Positions 54,618-62,778 of a stretch of 64,000 nt of DNA are shown piece after piece (position 1 is the first letter of the stretch; every line of letters begins with the position of its first letter). The stretch is from GCA-2748575 sp965222725 (lineage in GTDB: Bacteria > Pseudomonadota > Gammaproteobacteria > Pseudomonadales > Ketobacteraceae): the NCBI GenBank assembly GCA_965222725.1, contig OZ244969.1, positions 2,356,001-2,420,000 of the forward strand. Direction: 5' to 3'. The position numbers were made by a program, and so were the translations under genes. Under the pieces are notes generated by a model, which worked only from the letters and a program-made list of their open reading frames with translations, did not search any database and had not been told where the DNA came from.

Positions 54618-56041
54618 TGAAACCCGTAATCGCCCTGGTAGGGCGCCCCAATGTGGGTAAATCCACCCTGTTTAACCGGCTCACCCGCACCCGGGATGCG
54701 CTGGTGGCGGATATGCCGGGCCTGACCCGCGATCGCAAGTACGGGGAAGGGCAGATTGATGAGCACAAATTTATTGTGATCGACACCGGTGGTATTTCCG
54801 GTGATGAGGATGGCATTGATTCCCACATGGCCCAGCAATCGCTCCAGGCGGTGCGTGAAGCCACCATTGTGCTTTTTCTGGTGGATGCTCAGGTGGGGCT
54901 GGCTGCCAGCGATGAGTTGCTGGCGAAGGAATTGCGCGCTTCCGACAAACCGGTGCATCTGGTGGTTAACAAGATCGACGGCCTGAATGAAGACGTGGTG
55001 GTTGCGGACTTTTACTCACTGGGGCTGGGAGAACCTTTTGCCATTGCGGCCTCTCACGGCCGCGGTGTGTCCTACCTGATCAATACCGTGCTTCAGGAAA
55101 TGCTCGAAGCCGAAGAGGCGCTTCCGGAAGCGCCGGAAGAGCCCGGTATCAAAATTGCGGCTATCGGCCGGCCCAACGTGGGCAAATCCACCCTGATTAA
55201 CCGCATGCTGGGTGAAGAGCGGGTAGTGGTGTTTGATATGCCCGGAACCACCCGTGACAGCATCTATATTCCTTTCGAACGCCGCGATAAAAAATACACG
55301 CTGATCGATACGGCCGGGGTACGTCGCCGTGGCAAGGTATCGGAAACCGTGGAAAAATTTTCCGTGATCAAGACCCTGCAGGCGATCGAGGATTCCAATG
55401 TGGTGATACTGGTGCTGGATGCCCGGGAATCCATAGTGGATCAGGATCTGCACCTGCTCGGCTTTGTGCTGGAAACCGGTCGCTCCCTGGTGATTGCCAT
55501 CAATAAATGGGATGGCATGGATCCGGATGCCAAAGACCGGGTTAAAGTTGATATCGAGCGCCGTCTCGGCTTTATCAATTTTGCCAAAATCCATTTTATT
55601 TCGGCGTTGCACGGCACCGGTGTGGGCGATCTGTATCAGTCCATCGAAAGGGCCTACGCCTCCGCGAAAAAGCGTTTGTCCTCCAATCAGCTCACCAAAT
55701 ATCTGGAAGACATGGTCAGCGAGCACCAGCCGCCGCTGGTAAAAGGCCGCCGTATCAAACTGCGCTATGCCCACATGGGTGGCAGTAATCCGCCCACCAT
55801 TGTGATTCACGGCAACCAGACCGAAAGCGTTCCCCATTCCTATCGACGCTATATCGAAAACACCTTCCGCAATATCATGAAGCTGGAAGGCACGCCCATT
55901 CGCATCGAATTCAAAACCGGTGAAAATCCCTACGCCGGCCGCCGCAACAAACTCACGCCCCGGCAACAGCATAAAAAGCGCCGCATGATGTCTCATGTGA
56001 AAAAGCAGGATAAAAAGCGCAAGCAGAAGAGGGGCAAGTAA
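54617..56041 (+). CDS. der: GTPase Der (EngA)
   Basis: A 474-residue tandem GTPase for 50S ribosome assembly. Two G domains each carry a GRPNVGKSTL P-loop (about residues 8-17 and 188-197), DTGG / DTAG switch motifs and NKxD motifs (NKID and NKWD), followed by a KH-like domain and a Lys-rich tail. Ends the conserved housekeeping block. Confidence 0.97.
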   Translation: MKPVIALVGRPNVGKSTLFNRLTRTRDALVADMPGLTRDRKYGEGQIDEHKFIVIDTGGISGDEDGIDSHMAQQSLQAVREATIVLFLVDAQVGLAASDELLAKELRASDKPVHLVVNKIDGLNEDVVVADFYSLGLGEPFAIAASHGRGVSYLINTVLQEMLEAEEALPEAPEEPGIKIAAIGRPNVGKSTLINRMLGEERVVVFDMPGTTRDSIYIPFERRDKKYTLIDTAGVRRRGKVSETVEKFSVIKTLQAIEDSNVVILVLDARESIVDQDLHLLGFVLETGRSLVIAINKWDGMDPDAKDRVKVDIERRLGFINFAKIHFISALHGTGVGDLYQSIERAYASAKKRLSSNQLTKYLEDMVSEHQPPLVKGRRIKLRYAHMGGSNPPTIVIHGNQTESVPHSYRRYIENTFRNIMKLEGTPIRIEFKTGENPYAGRRNKLTPRQQHKKRRMMSHVKKQDKKRKQKRGK

Positions 56042-56156
56042 GCCCATGAATCGGAGGCGTATCATTCGTTACACCAGCACTAACGGATTGGTAAATTTCT
56101 GACATAGCAACACAAAGCTTTACCAGGTGCGCTAATTTAGTTTATCCAGAGTAATT

Positions 56157-57029
56157 ATGACGAACCTTAAATCTCAGCAGGAAGGATTCTCGGATCCAAC
56201 GCCCCCGGACTGGCAATCACTGACTCTTCCAGATACCTGGCCTGATGGCATTGATTTTTCTTCAGTGAACGATGTTTTGCGTTTTTTTGGGGCGGTGCTG
56301 GGTAAACGACGGCGTGTGTCGGTTTCTCCCGATCTGGTTGGGTTACAGCAAATTCCCAAGTATGCGCTGCAAGAATTTCATAACCTGCCAAACGGCAATT
56401 ACTCTAATTCCGTTACCAAAGGGTATATTAAAGGCTTTGATGCGATGATGCTTGGGACAATGGCCAAAAGCCGTAGTCACCTGGCGGATTTTTTGCGTCA
56501 TGGGAAGAGTGTGCTTGACGTGGGTTGCGGTGGTGGTAAAACGGCCGCTGCTGTTGAAGCATTGGGGGTGCCGGACGTTTGGGGGCTTGATGTCTCCCCT
56601 TACTTGTTAAAAGTTGCTGCCCAAGAAAATCCCGCTATAAAATTTGTACAGGGAGCGGCAGAAAATACAGGCTTTCCGGATCATCGTTTTGATGGGGTCG
56701 CCGCCTGTTTTTTATTTCATGAAATCCCGCCGAAATATGCCAGCCTTGCCTTGCAGGAATTTTATCGCATTCTAAAGCCGGGAGGCCGCCTGGCAGTTGC
56801 GGAACCTTCACCGTTACAGCTCAGGGTGAATAATCCGTTTAAACTGGTAAAGCACGGTGGCTTGGCGGCGCTATATTTTAAAGTGCTGGCTCACACTGTA
56901 CATGAACCTTTCGTTAGAGCATGGCATAAAATCAATATCAAGCCCTGGCTGGAAGAGCATGGGTTTAACCTGGTGGCAGATGATATTGGCTACCCAATCA
57001 GGGAGTTTTATGCGGAAAAGCGCAATTGA
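56157..57029 (+). CDS. Class I SAM-dependent methyltransferase
   Basis: A 290-residue protein with a Rossmann SAM-binding core: VLDVGCGGGKTAAAV (motif I, about 119-133), VWGLDVSPYLL, GAAENTGFPDHRFDGVAACFLFHEIPP and LKPGGRLAVAEPS. The N-terminal 110 residues are a helical cap region. Substrate unknown. It is a single gene, convergent with the His-rich lipoprotein gene. Confidence 0.85.
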   Translation: MTNLKSQQEGFSDPTPPDWQSLTLPDTWPDGIDFSSVNDVLRFFGAVLGKRRRVSVSPDLVGLQQIPKYALQEFHNLPNGNYSNSVTKGYIKGFDAMMLGTMAKSRSHLADFLRHGKSVLDVGCGGGKTAAAVEALGVPDVWGLDVSPYLLKVAAQENPAIKFVQGAAENTGFPDHRFDGVAACFLFHEIPPKYASLALQEFYRILKPGGRLAVAEPSPLQLRVNNPFKLVKHGGLAALYFKVLAHTVHEPFVRAWHKINIKPWLEEHGFNLVADDIGYPIREFYAEKRN

Positions 57030-57059
57030 TAAGCCGGAACCCGCTTCAATCCAGGCAAT

Positions 57060-57242
57060 TTAGCGATGGCAATCCCAGTGATGGTTGTGTCGCTTGCAAT
57101 GGCGTTGGGGGGACGGTTTTGCATACAGGATCACAACATTCGGGTGGTGTGTATGGATGTGGGCTTTTCGCTTTGGATGAGGGTGAACGCAACCTGCCAG
57201 AATCAGGGAAATAGCGATCACAGGGAGTAGAATGTAACGCAT
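57060..57242 (-). CDS. Small histidine-rich lipoprotein, probable metal-binding
   Basis: A 60-residue protein: an 18-residue lipoprotein signal (YILLPVIAISLILAGC) then a mature part with 11 histidines and two further cysteines (VHPHPKRKAHIHTHHP and HCKRHNHHWDCHR). GGAG lies 7 bases before the ATG at 57242. A longer frame from 57581 would cross the operator and the start of the divergent gene and is rejected. Location beside a Zur-like gene suggests periplasmic zinc binding; binding is inferred, not shown. Confidence 0.7.
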   Translation of the reverse strand: MRYILLPVIAISLILAGCVHPHPKRKAHIHTHHPNVVILYAKPSPQRHCKRHNHHWDCHR

Positions 57243-57404
57243 GGGCTGCTCCGTTATCGGTTTATACCTGTGTCTATAACGAAGCAGTCTGGATTTGGTT
57301 GACATCGATCGGGTATTTTTCAGGAAAACTACATCCCCCATGCTGGCGGCATCCGGACCGCTGACCCTGTTTGTTCGTGTAAATCCAGTCTTTGTGTTTT
57401 TGAT

Positions 57405-57422
57405 GTTATGTTGTAACATAAC
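57405..57422. promoter_or_regulatory. Palindromic Zur-box-like operator
   Basis: GTTATGTTGTAACATAAC is a palindrome with perfect eight-base arms around a GT centre, in the divergent spacer between the His-rich lipoprotein and the Zur-like gene. Each overlapping 13-base half resembles the enterobacterial Zur core GTTATANTATAAC at 10 of 12 positions. Likely site of autoregulation and neighbour control. Confidence 0.65.
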
Positions 57423-57527
57423 TAAGAAATCCATACTATAAGAGCCGGGTGGCTGAACGAAACCAGGCAAGGAGCGGTGACTGACGCTCAACGCAGAACG
57501 AAAAACAGTTAAATTCAGGTGAATACC

Positions 57528-57980
57528 ATGCCGAATGTGAATGCAATTATTGATCATGCTGAAAGGCACTGTAAAAGCCATGGGGCGCGACTGACTGACA
57601 AGAGAAAGCAGGTTTTATCGGGCTTGATACAGTCGAACAAAGCCCTTTCAGCCTACGAACTCATGGACGTTTACAAAGAAAAATTTGGCGAATCCCTGCC
57701 GGCCATGTCCGTGTACCGGATCCTGGATTTTCTGGAACAGGAAAACCTGGTGCACAAACTCAGTCTTGCCAATAAGTACGTTGCCTGCTCGCATATAACC
57801 TGTGATCACGCCCATGAGGTGCCGCAGTTTTTGATCTGCGGCAAGTGTAGCAAGGTGGAAGAAATCAGCATTTCAAAGTCGATAATGAGCAAACTGAAGA
57901 AAAACGTTGAGCAGGCAGGTTTCCATTTGGTTAGCCCCCAGCTGGAAATGAATTGTATTTGCCATAGTTGCTCAGAATAG
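57528..57980 (+). CDS. Fur-family regulator, Zur-like
   Basis: A 150-residue Fur-superfamily repressor. A winged helix (about 20-75: LTDKRKQVLSGLIQSNKALSAYELM) is followed by a dimerisation domain with zinc ligands in CSHITCDHAHEVPQFLICGKC and a C-terminal CICHSC. The sequence looks closer to Zur than Fur, and its neighbours are a His-rich lipoprotein and a COG0523 GTPase. The ATG at 57528 is chosen over a GTG at 57519. Confidence 0.85.
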   Translation: MPNVNAIIDHAERHCKSHGARLTDKRKQVLSGLIQSNKALSAYELMDVYKEKFGESLPAMSVYRILDFLEQENLVHKLSLANKYVACSHITCDHAHEVPQFLICGKCSKVEEISISKSIMSKLKKNVEQAGFHLVSPQLEMNCICHSCSE

Positions 57981-58028
57981 TTCCTCAGAATAAATGTGCA
58001 GAGTCAAAAAATATCAGGGTGATAAATC

Positions 58029-58430
58029 ATGAATAATTTCCAGGCATTTTCAGACCGATTCGCCATTGGGTTGTCTTTTCTCTGTGCGATTCATTGTCTG
58101 GCTCTGCCCGTGCTGTTGGTATTGTTACCAAGCCTTGCTTCACTACAGCTCGATAACGAGGCCTTTCATGTCTGGATGGTGTTTGCGGTCTTGCCAATCA
58201 GTATTTATGCACTCACGCTGGGGTGTAAAAAGCATGGCCGTTACCGCTTCATGGTGCTTGGGTTTACCGGGTTGGCGCTGTTGGGGGCCGCACTGATACT
58301 GGAAGAGGCCGTGGGGGAAACAGGCGAAAAGATAGTTACTCTCGCAGGCACCTGTCTCATTGCCTGGGGGCACTTTTCCAACTTCAGACTGTGTCAGCAA
58401 CACGATAACTGTGATTGTCCTGAACACTAG
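58029..58430 (+). CDS. MerC-domain membrane protein
   Basis: A 133-residue protein with about four membrane helices. Cysteines FLCAIHCLALP in the first helix and CQQHDNCDCPEH at the C-terminus resemble MerC-type metal-uptake proteins. No mer operon genes lie nearby. Following the Zur-like gene by 48 bases, it may move zinc instead (inference). Confidence 0.78.
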   Translation: MNNFQAFSDRFAIGLSFLCAIHCLALPVLLVLLPSLASLQLDNEAFHVWMVFAVLPISIYALTLGCKKHGRYRFMVLGFTGLALLGAALILEEAVGETGEKIVTLAGTCLIAWGHFSNFRLCQQHDNCDCPEH

Positions 58431-58898
58431 TCCATGCTCCGCGAGAGCGGAATAAAGCGCCATAAAGTATCCGTTCATCTTCGTATGCCGTGATTTCACC
58501 TGCTAATGTGATGAACAAATGATCTCCAGATAGCCCAGCGCATGCATCACAACGCTGAGGGTGTCAGAATATCGCGCAATTAATAGATATGTTGTATCGT
58601 AACTTATGGCGTCGTAAAATCTGATAGTATTTGATCCTGTAGGTTAGGAAAGCTTTTTTGCAGGGAAAGGAACCCCCATACCGGGAAATTTGCTGCGAAA
58701 AGTAAGGTTAAACGGGAAGCTCAACGAGCTCGAAAGAAAATATCCGGAATATGTTGGTACTATCAGGCCACGGGTCTGGTGATACAAACTGTTTAGTGTA
58801 GAATTCCGCAAATCTGAAGCGGTAATTTTTCGCCATTACTGGTATGGTAGCAACCCCATTCCTGGCCCAAAGAACCAAACAGTTAGTAGAGAAACACG
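58431..58898. other. 468-base spacer before ATP sulfurylase
   Basis: No gene of useful length is seen. It holds a short stem after merC-like (TCCGC-GAGA-GCGGA, near 58439), a Zur-like 13-mer at 58591-58603, and AT-rich stretches near the sat gene that may carry its promoter (a TAGAAT occurs near 58799). No riboswitch structure was recognised. Confidence 0.5.
58591..58603. promoter_or_regulatory. Second Zur-like 13-mer
   Basis: GTTGTATCGTAAC matches the Zur core GTTATANTATAAC at 9 of 12 positions with ATAT/TTAT flanks. It lies about 160 bases after the MerC-like gene and about 295 before sat, so its target is unclear. It could be chance. Confidence 0.3.
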
Positions 58899-60089
58899 AT
58901 GATTAAACCCCATGGATCTGACGAACTAAAGCCCTTATTTGTTTACGACGACGCCAAACGAAGTGCGCTGCTTTCTGAAGCTGAAAGCCTGCCTTCTGTT
59001 GTGATCAGCTCCGCCGCGGCCGCGAACGCCGTTATGCTGGGTGCCGGTTATTTTACCCCGCTATCGGGCTATATGAATTTGGCAGATGCGCGTAGCGTGG
59101 CCAAAGACCTGAAAACCACGGATGGCCTGTTCTGGCCAGTACCCATTGTCAACGTGGTGCACAGCGCAGAAGGCATCGAAGTGGGGCAGCGGATCGCGTT
59201 GCAAGATCCCAATGTGGAAGGTAACCCCGTTATTGCTGTGATGGATGTTGAAGGTATTGATACCGCCAGTGACGATGACATCTCCGAGATGGTTGAGCAG
59301 ATCTTCGGAACACTCGACAAGGAGCATCCCGGTGTAGCTGCCTTTTATGCATCCGGTAACGTATTTTTGTCCGGGCCAATCCAAGTCCTTAACTTCTCTT
59401 ACTTTGAAAAGGACTTCCCCGACACTTTCCGCACCGCCGTTCAGATTCGTGACTCGATCGCGCAAAGCGGTTGGGAAAAAGTGGTGGCTTTCCAGACCCG
59501 TAATCCCATGCACCGCGCCCACGAAGAACTGTGCCGGATGGCGATGAAAGATCTGGATGCCGACGGTATCCTGATACACATGTTGCTGGGCAAACTGAAG
59601 CCGGGTGATATTCCTGCCCATGTACGTGATGCGGCGATCCGCAAAATGGTGGAAACCTATTTCCCACCCAATACCGTTAAAATTACGGGCTACGGCTTCG
59701 ATATGCTTTATGCGGGCCCCCGCGAGGCTGTCCTTCATGCGGTGTTCAGACAGAACTGTGGTTGCACCCACCTGATCGTTGGCCGCGATCATGCCGGTGT
59801 GGGCGACTACTATGGTGCGTTTGATGCGCAAACCATTTTTGATACCCAGGTACCGGAAGGGGCACTGGATATCCAGATTTATCGCGCTGATCATACTGCC
59901 TGGTCCAACAAGCTTAATCGCGTCGTTATGATGCGGGATGCGCCGGATCATACGCCCGATGATTTTGTATTGTTGTCCGGCACCAAAGTTCGCAAGATGC
60001 TCGGCGAGGGCATTGCGCCACCGCCAGAGTTTTCCCGGCCTGAAGTGGCACAAATCCTGATGGATTATTATCAGAATCTGGATAGCTAA
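58899..60089 (+). CDS. sat: ATP sulfurylase (sulfate adenylyltransferase, Sat type)
   Basis: A 396-residue single-chain ATP sulfurylase that converts ATP and sulfate to APS and pyrophosphate, with an N-terminal PUA-like region and the catalytic domain. Active-site segments are FQTRNPMHRAHEEL (QTRNPxHxAH) and GRDHAGVGDYYG. This is the Sat type, not the CysDN heterodimer. It could serve assimilation or sulfur oxidation; no sulfur cluster is nearby to decide. A terminator follows. Confidence 0.95.
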   Translation: MIKPHGSDELKPLFVYDDAKRSALLSEAESLPSVVISSAAAANAVMLGAGYFTPLSGYMNLADARSVAKDLKTTDGLFWPVPIVNVVHSAEGIEVGQRIALQDPNVEGNPVIAVMDVEGIDTASDDDISEMVEQIFGTLDKEHPGVAAFYASGNVFLSGPIQVLNFSYFEKDFPDTFRTAVQIRDSIAQSGWEKVVAFQTRNPMHRAHEELCRMAMKDLDADGILIHMLLGKLKPGDIPAHVRDAAIRKMVETYFPPNTVKITGYGFDMLYAGPREAVLHAVFRQNCGCTHLIVGRDHAGVGDYYGAFDAQTIFDTQVPEGALDIQIYRADHTAWSNKLNRVVMMRDAPDHTPDDFVLLSGTKVRKMLGEGIAPPPEFSRPEVAQILMDYYQNLDS

Positions 60090-60104
60090 AGCCTTTGCAC
60101 CCTG

Positions 60105-60130
60105 ACAAAACCCGCTGTTGCGGGTTTTGT
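60105..60130 (+). terminator. Rho-independent terminator after sat
   Basis: ACAAAACCCG and CGGGTTTTGT form a perfect 10-base stem with a 6-base loop, followed by CTTTAT, 15 bases after the stop codon of sat. Confidence 0.85.
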
Positions 60131-60345
60131 CTTTATCTGTCGCCGTTCAAGGCACCGGGCCCGTTCAGGTTTGTCAGCAGACGTTGCGAATGTTTTCTTC
60201 GGCCCGCAAACCAACACGCCTTAGTCGCTGTTTCATGAGAAAGCTTCTCTGTAGGTAGTCTTTCTTTCGCATCTCCTGCCCCTGTCCTTGTGGCAGTAGC
60301 CGCAAGTTCAAAAAGTGTTGTGGTAAATTCGCTTAAGGTTGAGCA

Positions 60346-61356
60346 ATGAATACTGATTCGCGAACAATTTCAGCGGTTCCCACCAATTTGATTACCGGCT
60401 TTTTAGGGGCGGGAAAAACCACCGCTATTCTGAATCTGCTAAAGCAGAAGCCCGCCGCGGAACGCTGGGCTGTGCTGGTTAATGAGTTTGGTGAAATCGG
60501 GGTTGATGGTAGTTTGTATGAGGGTCAACACACCCTTGAGGATGGTGTGTTTATTCGTGAGGTGCCTGGCGGATGCATGTGCTGTGCTGCTGGGGTACCC
60601 ATGCAGGTTGCGTTAAACCAGCTGCTTAAAAAGGCCGACCCTGATCGTTTGTTGATTGAACCCACCGGGCTCGGGCATCCGCAGGAGGTTCTGCAGGTGC
60701 TTTTGAATGGCACGTTCAGGGATTCTCTGGATTTACAGAAGATCCTGACATTGGTTGATGCACGCAAGTTAGCCGATGCCCGCTACACGGAGCACCAGAC
60801 ATTCAATCAGCAACTGGCGATTGCGGATATCATCGTGGGCAATAAGGTGGATTTATATCAGGGCGATGAATGCCGGATGTTGGAGCAGTATGTAAAAGAT
60901 CGCGGCTGGGCAGACGCCCAGGTAATTTTTACGCAGGATGGCATGGTATCACTTGAGTGCCTGAGTGGTACTACCACAGCAGGTGCCAGAATTAGCGCCA
61001 AGGCTCATCACCACCATGCTGCTGAGCAAAAAGTAATGGCATCAGAAATTCCCATGCCTGCGTGTGGTTATGTACTTGCTGAGAATAAAGGGGAAGGGTT
61101 TTTTAGCGTTGGACTAAGAGTAAGCCCGAGCAAGCAGTTTGACCATTACAAGCTATCCGGCTTCTTGAAGTCTATAGAAGCAGAAAGGCTGAAGGCTGTG
61201 TTTATTACCAATGCGGGTTATTTTGGTTACAACCTGACTCAGGATGCGTTGGTCGAAGAGCAGCTGCGGAGTTGCAAAGAGAGCAGAATCGAAGTGATAT
61301 CCAGACTACCCGGCAGTGATCTGAAAACACAGTTATTTCGCTGCCTCGCTGAATGA
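60346..61356 (+). CDS. COG0523 (CobW/Zur-regulated) metal-chaperone GTPase
   Basis: A 336-residue G3E GTPase. Walker A GFLGAGKTT lies at 18-26, the metal-binding CxCC motif (GCMCC) at 76-80, and EPTGLGHP and NKVD follow. A His-rich loop (AHHHHAAEQK) separates the GTPase from the C-terminal CobW-C-like domain. Relatives such as ZigA/YeiR deliver zinc during deficiency. Proximity to the Zur-like gene supports this; I see no clear Zur site directly upstream. Confidence 0.87.
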   Translation: MNTDSRTISAVPTNLITGFLGAGKTTAILNLLKQKPAAERWAVLVNEFGEIGVDGSLYEGQHTLEDGVFIREVPGGCMCCAAGVPMQVALNQLLKKADPDRLLIEPTGLGHPQEVLQVLLNGTFRDSLDLQKILTLVDARKLADARYTEHQTFNQQLAIADIIVGNKVDLYQGDECRMLEQYVKDRGWADAQVIFTQDGMVSLECLSGTTTAGARISAKAHHHHAAEQKVMASEIPMPACGYVLAENKGEGFFSVGLRVSPSKQFDHYKLSGFLKSIEAERLKAVFITNAGYFGYNLTQDALVEEQLRSCKESRIEVISRLPGSDLKTQLFRCLAE

Positions 61357-61441
61357 GTCGATGGCGTCAAAACGCTGTGTACACTTCGATATACTGCATT
61401 ATCAGCTAAGCCAAACAACACAGGGGTATTATACAGGGGTC

Positions 61442-62479
61442 TTACCCCACCAGTCGCAAGCTGCTTTTCTTGCGGTATTGCGACGGGCTCATGCCGCAAC
61501 AGCGCTTGAACGCCCGGCGAAACGCTGCACCTTCACTGAAATACAGGTGGGATGATATCTCGTCCACCGACAGCCGGCTGGATTCCAGCAGCTCACAGGC
61601 AGTGAGCATTTTCATTTCGTCCACAATGGTTTTGTAACTGGTGTTGTGTGCCTGCAAACGCCGTTTCAGGGTGCTGCGGGATACATTGAAGTGGGCCGCC
61701 AGTTCATCGATGCCAGGGTAGTGGGGCAACTGATCCTTGATGTAATTGCGGATGGCTTCGAGAAAGCCCGCCTGTTGATCCAGTTGCTGCACCACGCTGT
61801 TGGTGCTGAGTTTGGCATCGTTCACGATAGCCGGGTTGGAAAAGCGCAACGGCATATCCAGAATTTTACGGGAACAGCAGATGCGGTTTTGCGGCACGTT
61901 AAAAGTGCAGTTGGTACCCAGCACCCGATGATATTCGTTAAGGCACTCCGGCTCGGCATAGTTAAATTCAAAGCTGAAATTCAGCGGTAAATCGGGAATG
62001 TTGTAACGGAAGGAATACATCAGAGTGGCGAACAACACCTCCACAAAAAAGCGTTGCGACTCGCCCCCTTCAAAGGCCGGCAAACACACCAGGTTTACCT
62101 GGTTGGGAAAACGTTTCAGTTCCATGTTGGTAATGGGTGAAATGGCTTTCTTGAAACGTATGGCCGTTTCAATCGCCTCGCCCACGTTCTGGCAGGCCAT
62201 GGCCGCAAAGCCGATCAGGCCATGGCCGTGAAACCCCAGTTTTTCACCAAAATGCAGCCCCAGCGCCGGGTCTTCCAGTTTGTCCATACAGCTTTGGATC
62301 AGCTGCTTGTATTGCAGATAACTGATACGGGAATGAATATTGGCAAGGGTATGACGGGGAATATCGGTGTCCCGCAGAATATCTTCTGCGCTGATGCCCT
62401 CAGCCACCGCGTGTTCCAGCAGCGCTTTCGGGTGGTTATGGAAGGAAACAATCGGGTCCTTGAGCGATACGATCTTCAT
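61442..62479 (-). CDS. AraC-family regulator (arabinose_bd type)
   Basis: A 345-residue regulator: N-terminal Arabinose_bd domain (about 25-210, GFHGHGLIGFAAMACQNVGEA) and C-terminal HTH_18 (IDELAAHFNVSRSTLKRRLQ, DEISSHLYFSEGAAFRRAFKRCCGMSP). This type often controls transport or catabolic genes for hydrophobic compounds. It is divergent from a FadL-type porin gene, a plausible target. Its end lies 86 bases from the convergent COG0523 gene. Confidence 0.88.
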   Translation of the reverse strand: MKIVSLKDPIVSFHNHPKALLEHAVAEGISAEDILRDTDIPRHTLANIHSRISYLQYKQLIQSCMDKLEDPALGLHFGEKLGFHGHGLIGFAAMACQNVGEAIETAIRFKKAISPITNMELKRFPNQVNLVCLPAFEGGESQRFFVEVLFATLMYSFRYNIPDLPLNFSFEFNYAEPECLNEYHRVLGTNCTFNVPQNRICCSRKILDMPLRFSNPAIVNDAKLSTNSVVQQLDQQAGFLEAIRNYIKDQLPHYPGIDELAAHFNVSRSTLKRRLQAHNTSYKTIVDEMKMLTACELLESSRLSVDEISSHLYFSEGAAFRRAFKRCCGMSPSQYRKKSSLRLVG

Positions 62480-62544
62480 CCCCTGTGCCTCTCTGTTGAT
62501 CAGTTATTTTTGTTTTTTTGGTATTTTTATTTCTGGTTGCCCTG

Positions 62545-62561
62545 GTGGTGAATTCCACCAC
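62545..62561. promoter_or_regulatory. Inverted repeat in araC-fadL spacer
   Basis: GTGGTG-AATTC-CACCAC is a perfect 6-base inverted repeat in the 299-base spacer between the AraC-type regulator and the FadL-type gene. It may be an operator; no regulator assignment can be made. Confidence 0.35.
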
Positions 62562-62778
62562 GACCATCCCTGATCAGGCCCGGTTTGGCGGTCTCTTTGT
62601 TGCTGAGCCGATTCGTCCGCCGGTGCTGTAGCTAACCTGTTGAAATTACAGTTAAAACGGGCGTTGATACTGAGACCTGCCCCGCAATTCTGAGCTTTTT
62701 TGTCCTTGTGAGACTATCGTACCAAGATTAACGTGGTAAGTCACTCGAAAATAAAAACATCAGAAACGAGATTCGACT

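Noticed and set aside
55016..56065. A 349-codon minus-strand frame antisense to der
   Set aside because: Mirror frame of a conserved GTPase; no domain or ribosome site supports it.
57243..57581. N-terminal extension of the His-rich lipoprotein frame
   Set aside because: It crosses the Zur-like operator and the start of the divergent regulator gene, and the internal ATG at 57242 gives a proper lipoprotein signal and ribosome site.
58431..58898. Riboswitch before the ATP sulfurylase gene
   Set aside because: No known aptamer pattern such as a SAM or cobalamin core could be recognised in this spacer.
59061..60053. A 330-codon minus-strand frame antisense to sat
   Set aside because: Mirror frame of ATP sulfurylase, whose active-site motifs are plain on the plus strand.
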